DNA of 50,758 nt. Origin: an uncultured Ruminococcus sp. Lineage in GTDB: Bacteria > Bacillota > Clostridia > Oscillospirales > Acutalibacteraceae. The notes beneath the pieces were generated by a model. It worked only from the letters and a program-made list of their open reading frames with translations, was not told where the DNA came from and searched no databases. Made by a program: the position numbers and the translations under genes. This document shows positions 17,258 through 26,015 of this stretch, piece by piece. Every line of letters starts with the position of its first letter. Position 1 is the stretch's first letter. The stretch spans positions 1 through 50,758 of the forward strand of contig CAJOII010000023.1 of assembly GCA_905234535.1 (NCBI GenBank), in the 5' to 3' direction.

Positions 17258-17286
17258 ACTATATCATAAAGCGTTTTTGTTGTCAA
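17258..17286 (-). promoter_or_regulatory. Promoter of rplU-prp-rpmA
   Basis: Minus strand TTGACA (17286-17281), 17 bases, TATAGT (17263-17258). It starts 20 bases after the folD stop codon. Confidence 0.85.
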
Positions 17287-17306
17287 GCAAAATTTTACAG
17301 ATAAAA

Positions 17307-18158
17307 TCAGCTTTTGTGCTGAATTCTGTACGCCTTGAGCGTATTCTGCATCAAGGTAGCGATGGTCATCGGCCCTACCCCGCCGGGTACGGGAGTGATA
17401 TAGGAACATTTTTCTTTAACAGAATCAAAATCAACATCACCGCAGAGCTTGCCGTTCTCCATGCGATGGATGCCGACATCGATCACCACGGTGCCCTCTT
17501 TGATCATATCAGCTGAGAGAAATCGCGGTTTCTTGACGGCGACAACGATGATATCCGCCTGTAAAGTGAGCTCTTTGAGATTCTCGGTAAAGCTGTGAGC
17601 GATCGTCACGGTGCCGTTACTGTGCATCAAGAGCATCGCCATAGGCTTGCCGACAATATCGCTTCTGCCGATCACAAGGCACCTCTTCCCCTTTACTTCG
17701 ATATGGTAATAAGAGAGCATCTCCATGATCCCCGCGGGGGTGCAGGGCAAGAAATCGTAGTCGCCGATCATGATCTTGCCGACATTGTGCGCGGTGAACG
17801 CGTCGACATCCTTCAAAGGACTAATGGAAGAGATGACAGCTGACTTGTCGATATGCTTCGGAAGCGGCAGCTGACAGAGGATCCCGTTGACATCCTCGCG
17901 GCGGTTGAGCTCTTCGATCAAAGAGATCAGCTCTGCCTGAGAGACTGTCTCGGGCAGCGCGTACTCGATGCTCTCAAAGCCGACATACTCGCACGCCTTC
18001 TTCTTGTTGTTCACATAGACGCGGGACGCGGGATCATCGCCGACGATGATGACCGCGAGGGTGATCTTGCCGCCGGCCTCGGTGATGCTTGCAGCCTCAA
18101 GCTTGACGCGATCCTTGACCGCCTGAGAGACCAGTTTTCCGTCAATGAGTGTATACAT
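17307..18158 (-). CDS. folD: Bifunctional methylenetetrahydrofolate dehydrogenase/cyclohydrolase FolD
   Basis: 283 residues, full length. Active-site YVNNKKKAC (Tyr and Lys, about 48-56), LCQLPLPKHID (about 94-104), the Rossmann motif VIGRSDIVGKPMA (about 163-175) and the C-terminal PVPGGVGPMTIATLM are all present. It interconverts 5,10-methylene-THF and 10-formyl-THF using NADP. AAGGATGAAGG precedes the ATG. It is last in the run yfmF-yfmH-lgt-folD. Confidence 0.97.
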   Translation of the reverse strand: MYTLIDGKLVSQAVKDRVKLEAASITEAGGKITLAVIIVGDDPASRVYVNNKKKACEYVGFESIEYALPETVSQAELISLIEELNRREDVNGILCQLPLPKHIDKSAVISSISPLKDVDAFTAHNVGKIMIGDYDFLPCTPAGIMEMLSYYHIEVKGKRCLVIGRSDIVGKPMAMLLMHSNGTVTIAHSFTENLKELTLQADIIVVAVKKPRFLSADMIKEGTVVIDVGIHRMENGKLCGDVDFDSVKEKCSYITPVPGGVGPMTIATLMQNTLKAYRIQHKS

Positions 18159-18180
18159 ATACCTTCATCCTTTCAAGGGA

Positions 18181-19017
18181 TTATTTGAATCTTAATGTCT
18201 TTCTGTGTCGCATCCCATCGTTCTTCCTGCGATTGACGATCAAGAGGATGATACCGACGATCACCAGCACAAGCGACAGCACCTGAGAGACACGGATATC
18301 GTAACCCGCAATCTGAAACGGCAGATAGAGGCTGTCGGTGCGAAGTCCCTCGACGACCATACGCTCCGCGCCGTACCAGATGAGATAGAGATAGAAGATC
18401 TGTCCGTGATACTTCTGAAATTTTCTGTTGAAAATATGTAGGAACAATACGCCCAGCGCACACCAGACCGATTCGTACAGAAAGCACGGATGGACCGCGA
18501 CACCGCCGGTGTTCTCGGAGACCATACGGAAGAGGGTGTCGGTCTTCACGCCGAACGCCTCCTGGTTGAAGAAGTTTCCCCAGCGGCCGACTGCCTGTCC
18601 GATCAGAAATCCGATCATCGTAATATCGAGGATCGGGAGAAACTTCTGCTTTCTGATCTTCGCCATCGTCAGCCCGCCGATCAGGGCGCCGATAATCGCG
18701 CCGTAGATCGCGATACCGCCGTCACGGATATCGATGATCTCCGCGGGATGTGTGCTGTAATACTCGCCCCAGCGAAAAATCACATAGTAAGCGCGCGCGC
18801 CGATGATCGAGGTGATGATGCCGACAATCACACAGTCGAAGAGCTTGTTGCGGTCGACATCAAAGTGCCGCGCGTTAAAATACGCATAGAGAAGCGCCAA
18901 AAGAAGTCCCAGCGCGATCAGGATCCCGTACCAGTAAATATGGAAGCTCCCGATAGAAAAGGCGACCCGATTGATGTCGAGCTCGATACCGAGCCCCGGA
19001 AATTGAACATGATACAT
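18181..19017 (-). CDS. lgt: Prolipoprotein diacylglyceryl transferase
   Basis: 278 residues with about seven membrane helices. The Lgt signature GRWGNFFNQEAFG lies near residues 137-149; HPCFLYESVW and the later GAERMVVEGLRTDSLY segment are also conserved. It transfers diacylglycerol from phosphatidylglycerol to the lipobox cysteine of prolipoproteins, such as the PASTA lipoprotein here. It begins 4 bases after yfmH and is probably coupled to it. Confidence 0.96.
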   Translation of the reverse strand: MYHVQFPGLGIELDINRVAFSIGSFHIYWYGILIALGLLLALLYAYFNARHFDVDRNKLFDCVIVGIITSIIGARAYYVIFRWGEYYSTHPAEIIDIRDGGIAIYGAIIGALIGGLTMAKIRKQKFLPILDITMIGFLIGQAVGRWGNFFNQEAFGVKTDTLFRMVSENTGGVAVHPCFLYESVWCALGVLFLHIFNRKFQKYHGQIFYLYLIWYGAERMVVEGLRTDSLYLPFQIAGYDIRVSQVLSLVLVIVGIILLIVNRRKNDGMRHRKTLRFK

Positions 19018-19021
19018 TCTG

Positions 19022-20287
19022 TCAGCTCCTTACTACAGAGAGCACCGCGTACTCTTCGTTCATCATTTTGGACAAGCGGTCCTGTATATCTGTGAACTCA
19101 GCGTTCGCGACCGCTTCCAAATACGCATATATTTCTCTATCAGAAAAATAATGATCTACCATCGTATTGGCGATAGCCGCTACGGAGTTGAACGCTGAAA
19201 GGTTCTCGCCGTATACCGCGCGCTTCGCGATCTCAAAGTCTTCTTTTGAGAGCCCTTCTTCGTGAGCTTTTCGAACATAATCCTTGATCATCTCGGCAGC
19301 TTCTTCGGGCTTTCTGGATTCTCCGGAGAAAATCGTCACCGCAAAGCCGTCGCCTTCGAAGAACTCATGAGCAAAGCTCGAATTGATGAGCCCCGAGTCA
19401 AGCAGGTCACGGTACATCGGAGAATTCTGAGAAGCGAGCATCACGAGCAGAATATCGGTATAAGCGATCTCTTCGGTCGAAAGCAGTCGCTCCGAACTTT
19501 CTTTGAAGCCGAAGTTGAACAGCGGAAGCCCCACCGGCATCTTCTGCTCGACAAAGCTATCCGAAACGCCCTTGGGCTCTTCTTCGAAGAAACTCTCAAC
19601 AGTGCTGTCCTTGCTCTTCTTGAGCATTCTGTCGGCAATAGAGAGAACGGTATCCACATCCACCTTGCCGACGACACAGAGAACCATATTATTCAGATTA
19701 TAGAAAGTGTTGTAACAGCTGTAGAGATAATCGGGCGTGATCTTCGCGATCGAATCCACGGTGCCGGCAATATCGATTCGCACCGGATGATGCTCGTACA
19801 TCTTTGAGAGCATATTGAACATACAGCACCACTCGGGAGAGTCATCGTACATCTTGATCTCCTGACCGATGATACCCTGTTCCTTCTGTACTGTCTCGTC
19901 AGTAAAATAGGGCTTTGTCACAAAGTCCAGCAATATCTCAAAGCTCTCTTCAAAGTGATCGGTACAGGAGAAGAGATAGCAGGTCTTGTCAAACGAGGTA
20001 TACGCGTTCGCGTTGGCGCCGGTCTTGGCAAAACGCGCGAAGGCGTCGCCCTCCTCGCACTCAAAGAGCTTATGCTCCAAAAAATGCGCGATACCATCGG
20101 GAACCGAGATCACATCAGAGTGATCTTTGCGAAAGCTGTTGTGGATCGAACCGTAATGGGTGCCGAAAATCGCGTAGGTGCTGTTGTAGCCTTCTTTAGG
20201 ATACACAAAGATCTTGAGCCCTGTGGGGTGGTCGATCTCGTAGTAGCTCTCCCCTATGCGGTCTGAGCGGATCTCTCTGATATTCAT
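19022..20287 (-). CDS. yfmH: M16 peptidase-like protein YfmH
   Basis: 421 residues, about half an M16B peptidase fold pair. The inverted zinc motif HFLEH (about residues 68-72) and a downstream glutamate region (EQGIIGQEIKMYDD) are kept, so this partner is probably the catalytic one. In Firmicutes, YfmF and YfmH occur as a pair; they have been linked to modification of elongation factor P in Bacillus. The start overlaps the yfmF stop by 4 bases. Confidence 0.88.
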   Translation of the reverse strand: MNIREIRSDRIGESYYEIDHPTGLKIFVYPKEGYNSTYAIFGTHYGSIHNSFRKDHSDVISVPDGIAHFLEHKLFECEEGDAFARFAKTGANANAYTSFDKTCYLFSCTDHFEESFEILLDFVTKPYFTDETVQKEQGIIGQEIKMYDDSPEWCCMFNMLSKMYEHHPVRIDIAGTVDSIAKITPDYLYSCYNTFYNLNNMVLCVVGKVDVDTVLSIADRMLKKSKDSTVESFFEEEPKGVSDSFVEQKMPVGLPLFNFGFKESSERLLSTEEIAYTDILLVMLASQNSPMYRDLLDSGLINSSFAHEFFEGDGFAVTIFSGESRKPEEAAEMIKDYVRKAHEEGLSKEDFEIAKRAVYGENLSAFNSVAAIANTMVDHYFSDREIYAYLEAVANAEFTDIQDRLSKMMNEEYAVLSVVRS

Positions 20288-21567
20288 TCTTCATCCTCCT
20301 TCATGACGCCCTTGAGAACATAGACGGTATCGAGCGTGAGCTTCTTTGAAGCAGTTATGATCTCTTCCTTGGTAACTGACGAAATCTTTTCTGATAGCTC
20401 GTCCGCGGTGTAGATCCTGCCGTCGAACATCTGAGAGAGATACCAGCCCTCGATGGAGGCGGCGGTATCGTTCATCTCGTTGAAGGAATTGATGACGGAC
20501 ATCTTCGCGGATTCGAGCTCGAAGTCAGTGACATCACCATCCTGAATCGCTTTGATCTCGTTTAAGATCGCTTCTTTCGCTTTTTCGATATTCGCGGTCT
20601 CCACGCCGGAATCAACGGTCATAATGCCCTTCTGGCGGTTGAAGCGCGCGGCGCAGTAGTAGCACAGGCTCAGCTTCTCTCTGACATTGTTGAAGAGCTT
20701 CGAGTGAGCGGTGCCGCCCAAAACTGCTACCATCAGACGAAAAGCGGTGACATTCTCCTCCGGCTCCGCGCAATCACAGCGAAAACCTAAGATCATCTTG
20801 GACTGAGAGAGCTCCATCTCTTCTTCTGCGGTTTTGACCCTATCCGCTGTTCTGACAACGGTATTTGAAAGTGATACGGGGGTTCTTTGAGCTTCGAAAA
20901 AAAAGCTCTTGAAGGTATCTTTGGAGAACGCGGGAGAACTCTCTCCGATATAGAAGATCTCGATTACGGCGGTAGAGATCATATCCCTCCACGCCTGATA
21001 GAGCTCTTCTGCCGTGACACTCTCGGCGCCGCTTCCGGTACCCAGACGGGAGGTGGCAAACGCCTCTCCCTCACACATGATTTCGTTCGCTCTCTGTAAA
21101 GCGTAGATGCGCTTCTCGTTGAGCTCTGAGTCGATCAAATCGATCAGCTCTCTCTTGGACTGGATCAGCTCTTCTTCATCAAAAGCGGAGGAACTCACTT
21201 TCGGCTTAAAGAGGATCTCGCACATCAGCTCTGAGAGCTCTTTGGAGATACATTCGTTGTCAAGCGCGTAGCGGTCGTCGATCCCGCTGACGGAGAACAG
21301 GATCCCGAGGCGGTCGCCGACCTTGAAGCAGTCGGCTGAAAGCGATGCGCCGTAGAGAGCTGAGAGCTTCTTCGAAAGCGCGGTGAAGTCGGGATACTTC
21401 TCACAGGTCCTGATGAGGATCCGCGAGAGCAGCGCGTATTTTGACACGGTCCGGGCCTCGAGCGGCACATAGAACACCACCGATAACCTTGTGGTCTTGA
21501 AGCGATCCTCCGAGACTGAATGGAAACGAATACCGTCGAGCAGCTTTTCAGAAGTGAGTTGTTTCAT
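20284..21567 (-). CDS. yfmF: M16 peptidase-like protein YfmF (non-catalytic partner)
   Basis: 427 residues. It has the M16 fold, but the HxxEH position reads ALLSRILIRTCEK, so the zinc site is absent, as expected for the inactive subunit of the pair. The C-terminal M16_C region includes GGTAHSKLFNNVREKLSLCYYC, which is typical. AGGAGG precedes the ATG. It is first gene of yfmF-yfmH-lgt-folD. Confidence 0.88.
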   Translation of the reverse strand: MKQLTSEKLLDGIRFHSVSEDRFKTTRLSVVFYVPLEARTVSKYALLSRILIRTCEKYPDFTALSKKLSALYGASLSADCFKVGDRLGILFSVSGIDDRYALDNECISKELSELMCEILFKPKVSSSAFDEEELIQSKRELIDLIDSELNEKRIYALQRANEIMCEGEAFATSRLGTGSGAESVTAEELYQAWRDMISTAVIEIFYIGESSPAFSKDTFKSFFFEAQRTPVSLSNTVVRTADRVKTAEEEMELSQSKMILGFRCDCAEPEENVTAFRLMVAVLGGTAHSKLFNNVREKLSLCYYCAARFNRQKGIMTVDSGVETANIEKAKEAILNEIKAIQDGDVTDFELESAKMSVINSFNEMNDTAASIEGWYLSQMFDGRIYTADELSEKISSVTKEEIITASKKLTLDTVYVLKGVMKEDEE

Positions 21568-21746
21568 AAATACCTCCTGTTTTGAAGCAATTTATATTAT
21601 AGTACCACAAAAAACCTATAAAATAAATCTAATAAAGTAAATAAATAATTAATTATTTAACAAGGATGAGCCTCTTTGGATGAATATGCCGCCCAAGAAA
21701 ACAAAAAGGATGCCGCTTTAGCACCCTCTGAATCTATTGCAAAATA

Positions 21747-21843
21747 ATTTTCTTCACGCTTCTACCCTCTTAGGGTTCAAGTCCCATCTATATATAAAAA
21801 AGACATCCGGATGGATGTCTTTTTCAGATGCGAGTGACGGGAC
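21747..21843 (-). repeat. tRNA-Leu-derived repeat module, distal copy
   Basis: A near-identical direct repeat of 21923-22019. On the minus strand it contains, in order, the last bases of tRNA-Leu (GTCCCGTCACTCGCATCTG), a terminator hairpin (AAAGACATCC/GGATGTCTTTT), an AT stretch, an antisense T-arm (GATGGGACTTGAACCC) and TAAGAGGGTAGAAGCGTGAAG. The remaining 21600-21746 stretch is AT-rich with no gene. Confidence 0.8.
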
Positions 21844-21922
21844 GATGTCTTTTCTTTGAAAAGCCATCCGCCCTCGCCTTGGTGCGGCTCGGGCATCGAA
21901 GCTAAAAATCTTCCTCAGGAAG

Positions 21923-22019
21923 ATTTTCTTCACGCTTCTACCCTCTTAGGGTTCAAGTCCCATCTATATATATAAAAGACATCCGGATGGATGTCTTTTT
22001 CAGATGCGAGTGACGGGAC
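21923..22019 (-). repeat. tRNA-Leu-derived repeat module, proximal copy (includes tRNA end and terminator)
   Basis: It starts within the T-arm and acceptor of tRNA-Leu and includes its terminator (21973-22000). It then runs on through the antisense T-arm. Between the two copies (21844-21922) lies a palindrome AAATCTTCC/GGAAGATTT followed on the minus strand by TTTTTAGC, as in the module beside tRNA-Gly. Confidence 0.8.
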
Positions 22020-22086
22020 TTGAACCCGTACGTCGTGAAACACACGCCCCTCAAACGTGCCTGTCTGCCTGTTCCAGCACACTCGC
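22005..22086 (-). tRNA. tRNA-Leu (GAG)
   Basis: 82 bases, with the long variable arm of class II tRNAs. Acceptor GCGAGTG/CACTCGC, anticodon loop TTGAGGG (GAG at 22052-22050), T-arm CGGGTTCAAGTCCCG. CCA is not encoded (TCTG follows the discriminator A). Confidence 0.95.
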
Positions 22087-22102
22087 TTATCGAACAGACA
22101 AA

Positions 22103-22131
22103 ATTATACCATTTCTTTTTTCAATTGTCAA
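22103..22131 (-). promoter_or_regulatory. Promoter of tRNA-Leu
   Basis: Minus strand TTGACA (22131-22126), 17 bases, TATAAT (22108-22103), preceded by TGG. Confidence 0.88.
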
Positions 22132-22143
22132 TATCTAATTTTG

Positions 22144-22172
22144 TTGTAATTCGTATTTATCTATGATACAAT
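22144..22172 (+). promoter_or_regulatory. Promoter of the acyltransferase gene
   Basis: TTGTAA (22144-22149), 17 bases, TACAAT (22167-22172), divergent from the tRNA-Leu promoter. Confidence 0.65.
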
Positions 22173-22268
22173 GAATTCAGAAACCGGTAACATAATGGGA
22201 TACAATGTGCTGTATGAAAACAGAGAACACCCGAACAGATCAAGGAAAAGAATCAATTAAGGAACCAT

Positions 22269-23525
22269 ATGGAATTTGAACGATTTGACATGAAAAAGGA
22301 GCCCGTCAGGACAAAGTGGTATCTCAGACCCCTAACCTATCTTCTGAGCGCTCCCGATAACATCATCCACCGCAATCATCTGACCAAGATCGGCTGCAGC
22401 AGTCTGAAGCCGCCGTATGTCCTCTTATGCAATCATAACGCGTTCATGGACTTCAAGGTAGCGACCAAGGCAATCTATCCGAGCCGTGCGAACTATGTCG
22501 TCGCGATCGACGGCTTCATCGGAAGAGAACAGCTGCTTAGGGACGTCGGATGTATCTGCAAGCGAAAGTTCACCAGCGATATCACGCTGATCAGACAGCT
22601 CAAACGCGTCATCAAAAACGGCGACATCGCGGTCATCTATCCCGAAGCGAGATACTCTCTGTGCGGCACGACCGCCATCCTGCCCGAAAGCCTCGGCAAG
22701 CTGTGCAAGCTGTTGGATGTTCCCGTCGTGACGCTGATCTGTCACGGACATCATGTCAACTCGCCTTTCTGGAATACGAAGAACCGCAGAGTGAAGAATA
22801 CCGAGGCAGAAATGACGCTTTTATATTCTTCTGAAGAATTAAAGAATGTTTCCGCCGATGAGATTAATCAGAAAATCGTCGAAGCATTTCAGTACGATGA
22901 CTTCGCCTGGCAGAAAGAAAAAGGCATCCGGATAGACTGCTCATACCGCGCCGAAGGACTGCACAAGGTGCTGTATCAGTGCCCCCGCTGTAAAACGGAA
23001 TACCGCATGAACTCCAAAGGAACGACCCTCTTCTGCGAAAGCTGCGGCAAGGTATGGAACATGACCGAGCTCGGAGAGCTTGAAGCTCAAAACGGAGAGA
23101 CAGAATTCTCTCATATACCCGCCTGGTACGAGTGGGAACGCGAAAATGTCCGAGAAGAAGTGAAAAGCGGCACCTACTCCACCGGAAAGATGCCGGTCAC
23201 GGTCGATTCTCTACCAAACGCGAAGCGGTTCATCCGGCTGGGAGAAGGGACGATGATCCATGATATCGACGGATTTCGTGTTGAGGTCACCGCTGAAAAC
23301 GGAGAGAAATACACGATGAACAAGTCGGTGCCGTCCTTGTACTCCTGCCATATCGAGTATGAATATCTCGGAAAACACGGCGACTGTATCGATCTGAACA
23401 CCCTCGAGGACACCTGGTACATCTATCCGCATGACTGTCTCTTCTCCGTCACCAAGATGGCGCTTGCGACCGAGGAGCTCTTCCTGCAGCACAAGCAGGC
23501 GATCGGAAAAGAAATCAAAAAATGA
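22269..23525 (+). CDS. PlsC-like acyltransferase with an inserted zinc ribbon
   Basis: 418 residues, longer than the usual 200-250 of PlsC. Residues 45-165 show the glycerolipid acyltransferase pattern: NHNAFMD (H56 and D61 of HX4D) and IYPEARYS (residues 123-130; EA in place of the usual EG). From about 220 a different part begins, with CPRC (238-241) and CESC (256-259) making a four-cysteine zinc ribbon, then about 150 residues of beta-rich sequence. The acyl acceptor is unknown; lysophosphatidate is only the default guess. AAGGAA precedes the ATG. The first of four forward genes to 25938. Confidence 0.75.
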   Translation: MEFERFDMKKEPVRTKWYLRPLTYLLSAPDNIIHRNHLTKIGCSSLKPPYVLLCNHNAFMDFKVATKAIYPSRANYVVAIDGFIGREQLLRDVGCICKRKFTSDITLIRQLKRVIKNGDIAVIYPEARYSLCGTTAILPESLGKLCKLLDVPVVTLICHGHHVNSPFWNTKNRRVKNTEAEMTLLYSSEELKNVSADEINQKIVEAFQYDDFAWQKEKGIRIDCSYRAEGLHKVLYQCPRCKTEYRMNSKGTTLFCESCGKVWNMTELGELEAQNGETEFSHIPAWYEWERENVREEVKSGTYSTGKMPVTVDSLPNAKRFIRLGEGTMIHDIDGFRVEVTAENGEKYTMNKSVPSLYSCHIEYEYLGKHGDCIDLNTLEDTWYIYPHDCLFSVTKMALATEELFLQHKQAIGKEIKK

Positions 23526-23546
23526 CTCGCCTAAGGTGAAATGATC

Positions 23547-23981
23547 ATGATCAGAGAAATCAAAGAAAACGAATATCATTCTCTTTTGGAATTATATCTC
23601 GACTTGCATGAAAAGAAAATCCCAAACGACGATGAGAGATTTCGCGCGGTCTGGGAGAAAACCATAAACGATGAGGATCATCACATCATCGTATGCGTTG
23701 AGAACGATCGGATCGTCTCCTCCTGCGTGTGTGTGATCGTCCCCAACCTGACGAGAAATCTGCGCCCATACGCACTGATCGAGAATGTCGTGACAGACAA
23801 AGACTACAGAGGTCAAGGCTATGCTTCACGGTGCCTTCAGAAAGCGGTAGAGATCGCTCAGTCTCAAAACTGCTACAAGGTGATGCTGCTCACGGGGGCG
23901 AAGGATGAAAAAACGCTTCGGTTCTATCAAAAAGCGGGCTTTAACTGTGATGACAAGACTGCGTTCATCCGTTGGCTGTGA
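23547..23981 (+). CDS. GNAT N-acetyltransferase
   Basis: 144 residues. The acetyl-CoA loop DKDYRGQGYASRCLQKAVEIA and the C-terminal FYQKAGFN segment mark a compact GNAT domain covering the whole protein. The start at 23547 is chosen because AAGGTGA lies 8 bases upstream; the ATG at 23541 is too close. It follows the acyltransferase by 21 bases. The substrate is unknown. Confidence 0.88.
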   Translation: MIREIKENEYHSLLELYLDLHEKKIPNDDERFRAVWEKTINDEDHHIIVCVENDRIVSSCVCVIVPNLTRNLRPYALIENVVTDKDYRGQGYASRCLQKAVEIAQSQNCYKVMLLTGAKDEKTLRFYQKAGFNCDDKTAFIRWL

Positions 23982-24002
23982 TCAAATAAACGAGGTATGA
24001 AT

Positions 24003-24509
24003 ATGAAAATGGTCTTCCCCACTTTAGAATATAAAGCTGCCGCTGTTGCCTTTGTCAGCGAATGTAGGAAGGACTATCCGGAAATCAATGGAGACGCCGG
24101 TCTTGAAGACTATCTCAGAGACAGGAGCTATGAAGAATGGCTTTTAAAACTGCAGCATGTGCCGAAGGAGCGGGTGCCTGCTATCACCTATTTCTATGTC
24201 GACGACAGTGATCGTATTATCGGGATCGTGGATATTCGGCTTGCGCTCAACGACTTCTTAGCATCTCAGGGAGGTCATGTGGGATACTCAGTCCTGCCGG
24301 CAGAACAAGGAAAAGGCTACGCGACCGAGATGCTCCGAAAAGCGCTGAAGGTGCTCAAAAGGATCGGCAATACAGAAGCAGTCATCACCTGCGATCGGGA
24401 CAATCCGGCTTCACAAAGCGTAATCAAAAAGTGCGGCGGTGAGCTGACGCACGAGTTCTACAGCGAATTCTTCAAATCGGAAATACAAAGATATGTGATC
24501 AAACTCTGA
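24003..24509 (+). CDS. GNAT N-acetyltransferase
   Basis: 168 residues. GHVGYSVLPAEQGKGYATEML contains the acetyl-CoA binding loop, and CDRDNPASQSVIKKCGGEL is typical of a GNAT subgroup that includes putative amino-acid acetyltransferases. The start at 24003 fits the GAGG at 23992-23995 better than the ATG at 23997. It follows another GNAT by 21 bases. The two are not obvious recent duplicates. Confidence 0.88.
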   Translation: MKMVFPTLEYKAAAVAFVSECRKDYPEINGDAGLEDYLRDRSYEEWLLKLQHVPKERVPAITYFYVDDSDRIIGIVDIRLALNDFLASQGGHVGYSVLPAEQGKGYATEMLRKALKVLKRIGNTEAVITCDRDNPASQSVIKKCGGELTHEFYSEFFKSEIQRYVIKL

Positions 24510-24564
24510 GAACCAATTCCAAATAAAATATTGTTTTTTGAAAGAATATCAGGAGATGAAAGAT

Positions 24565-25938
24565 ATGTATGATGTCATCATTATCGGCGCGGGGCCGGGA
24601 GGAATCTTCTCGGCGTATGAATTTGCGACCAAAAGACCCGATCTGAAGATTGCGATCTTCGAGACCGGCAGCCCCTTGGAACAGCGAAAATGTCCGATTG
24701 ACGGCAAGATGGTCAAGTCCTGCATCCGCTGCAAGACCTGCGCGATCATGTCGGGCTTCGGCGGCGCGGGAGCGTTCTCTGACGGAAAATACAACATCAC
24801 CAACGACTTTGGCGGTACCCTGCACGAGTATATCGGCAAGGAAAAGGCGCTCGAGCTGATGGAGTATGTTGATAAGATCAATACGGAAAACGGCGGAGAG
24901 AACACAAAGCTCTACTCCACCGCAGGATCACAGTTTAAGAAGATCTGTATGCAGAACCGCCTGACGCTGTTAGACGCGTCGGTGCGGCACTTGGGCACAG
25001 ACATCAACTATGTCGTGCTTGAAAATCTCTACCGAAAGATCTCAGGCAATAAGAATATCCAGTTCTTCTTCAACACACCTGTCCGCTTTCTCGAGGTGAT
25101 CGAGAGCGGATATCGCGTGCACTACGGGGACGCCTTCCAAGACTGCAAAAAATGTATCATCTCTGTCGGCAGATCGGGCTCTAAGTGGATGGAAAAGATC
25201 TGTGACGATCTCGATATCCACACCAAGTCCAACCGCGTGGACATCGGCGTGAGAGTCGAGCTGCCCGCGGTGATCTTCTCTCACCTGACCGATCAGCTAT
25301 ATGAGAGCAAGATCCTCTATCGAACCAAGAAGTTCGAGGACAGAGTACGCACCTTCTGCATGAACCCGAACGGCATCGTCGTCAATGAGAACACTAACGG
25401 CATCGTCACCGTCAACGGACACAGCTTTGAGGGTGAAGAGATGAAGACGGAGAACACGAACTTCGCGCTCTTGGTATCGAAGCATTTCTCGGAACCGTTC
25501 GAAGACTCCAACGGCTACGGCGAGAGTATCGCGATGCTCTCGAATATGCTGGGCGGCGGAGTGATCGTGCAGCGGTTCGGCGATCTCGAACGCGGCAGAA
25601 GATCAAACAAAAAGCGTCTCGAGGAATCTACCGTTCGCCCCACCCTGCAGGCAACGCCGGGAGATCTCTCGCTGGTACTGCCCAAGCGCATCTTAGATGG
25701 CATTATCGAGATGATCTACGCGCTTGACAAGATCGCGCCCGGTACCGCGAACGACGATACCCTGCTCTACGGCGTAGAGGTTAAGTTCTACAACATGGAG
25801 GTCGAGCTTGACGAAAATCTCGAGACAAAGCATAAGGGGCTCTATGTGATCGGGGACGGCTCGGGTGTGACCCACTCGCTCTCCCACGCGTCGGCATCCG
25901 GCGTTTATGTCGCGCAGAAGATTATGGATGAAATCTAA
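24565..25938 (+). CDS. FAD-dependent oxidoreductase-like protein (COG2509 type)
   Basis: 457 residues. The N-terminal dinucleotide-binding motif is VIIIGAGPGGIFSAYE (4-19). A cysteine cluster (KCPIDG..CIRCKTC, about 43-63) precedes MSGFGGAGAFSDGK, a conserved segment of these uncharacterised flavoproteins. LYVIGDGSGVTHSLSHASASG at the end closes the FAD site. The start at 24565 follows AGGAG by 9 bases; the ATG at 24556 abuts it. The reaction is unknown. A terminator follows at 25964-25992. Confidence 0.82.
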   Translation: MYDVIIIGAGPGGIFSAYEFATKRPDLKIAIFETGSPLEQRKCPIDGKMVKSCIRCKTCAIMSGFGGAGAFSDGKYNITNDFGGTLHEYIGKEKALELMEYVDKINTENGGENTKLYSTAGSQFKKICMQNRLTLLDASVRHLGTDINYVVLENLYRKISGNKNIQFFFNTPVRFLEVIESGYRVHYGDAFQDCKKCIISVGRSGSKWMEKICDDLDIHTKSNRVDIGVRVELPAVIFSHLTDQLYESKILYRTKKFEDRVRTFCMNPNGIVVNENTNGIVTVNGHSFEGEEMKTENTNFALLVSKHFSEPFEDSNGYGESIAMLSNMLGGGVIVQRFGDLERGRRSNKKRLEESTVRPTLQATPGDLSLVLPKRILDGIIEMIYALDKIAPGTANDDTLLYGVEVKFYNMEVELDENLETKHKGLYVIGDGSGVTHSLSHASASGVYVAQKIMDEI

Positions 25939-25963
25939 AAAAGCAATATTCTCTTAAAGAATA

Positions 25964-25992
25964 AACCCGCTGTACGACACAGCGGGTTTTTT
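25964..25992. terminator. Bidirectional terminator
   Basis: AACCCGCTGT, ACGAC loop, ACAGCGGGTT then TTTT, lying between convergent genes. Confidence 0.88.
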
Positions 25993-26015
25993 GTGATAAA
26001 TTGAATCAATAACAA

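Noticed and set aside
22269..25938. Acyltransferase, two GNATs and flavoprotein as one biosynthetic cluster
   Set aside because: Spacing suggests co-transcription at most; no shared pathway can be supported from the sequences.
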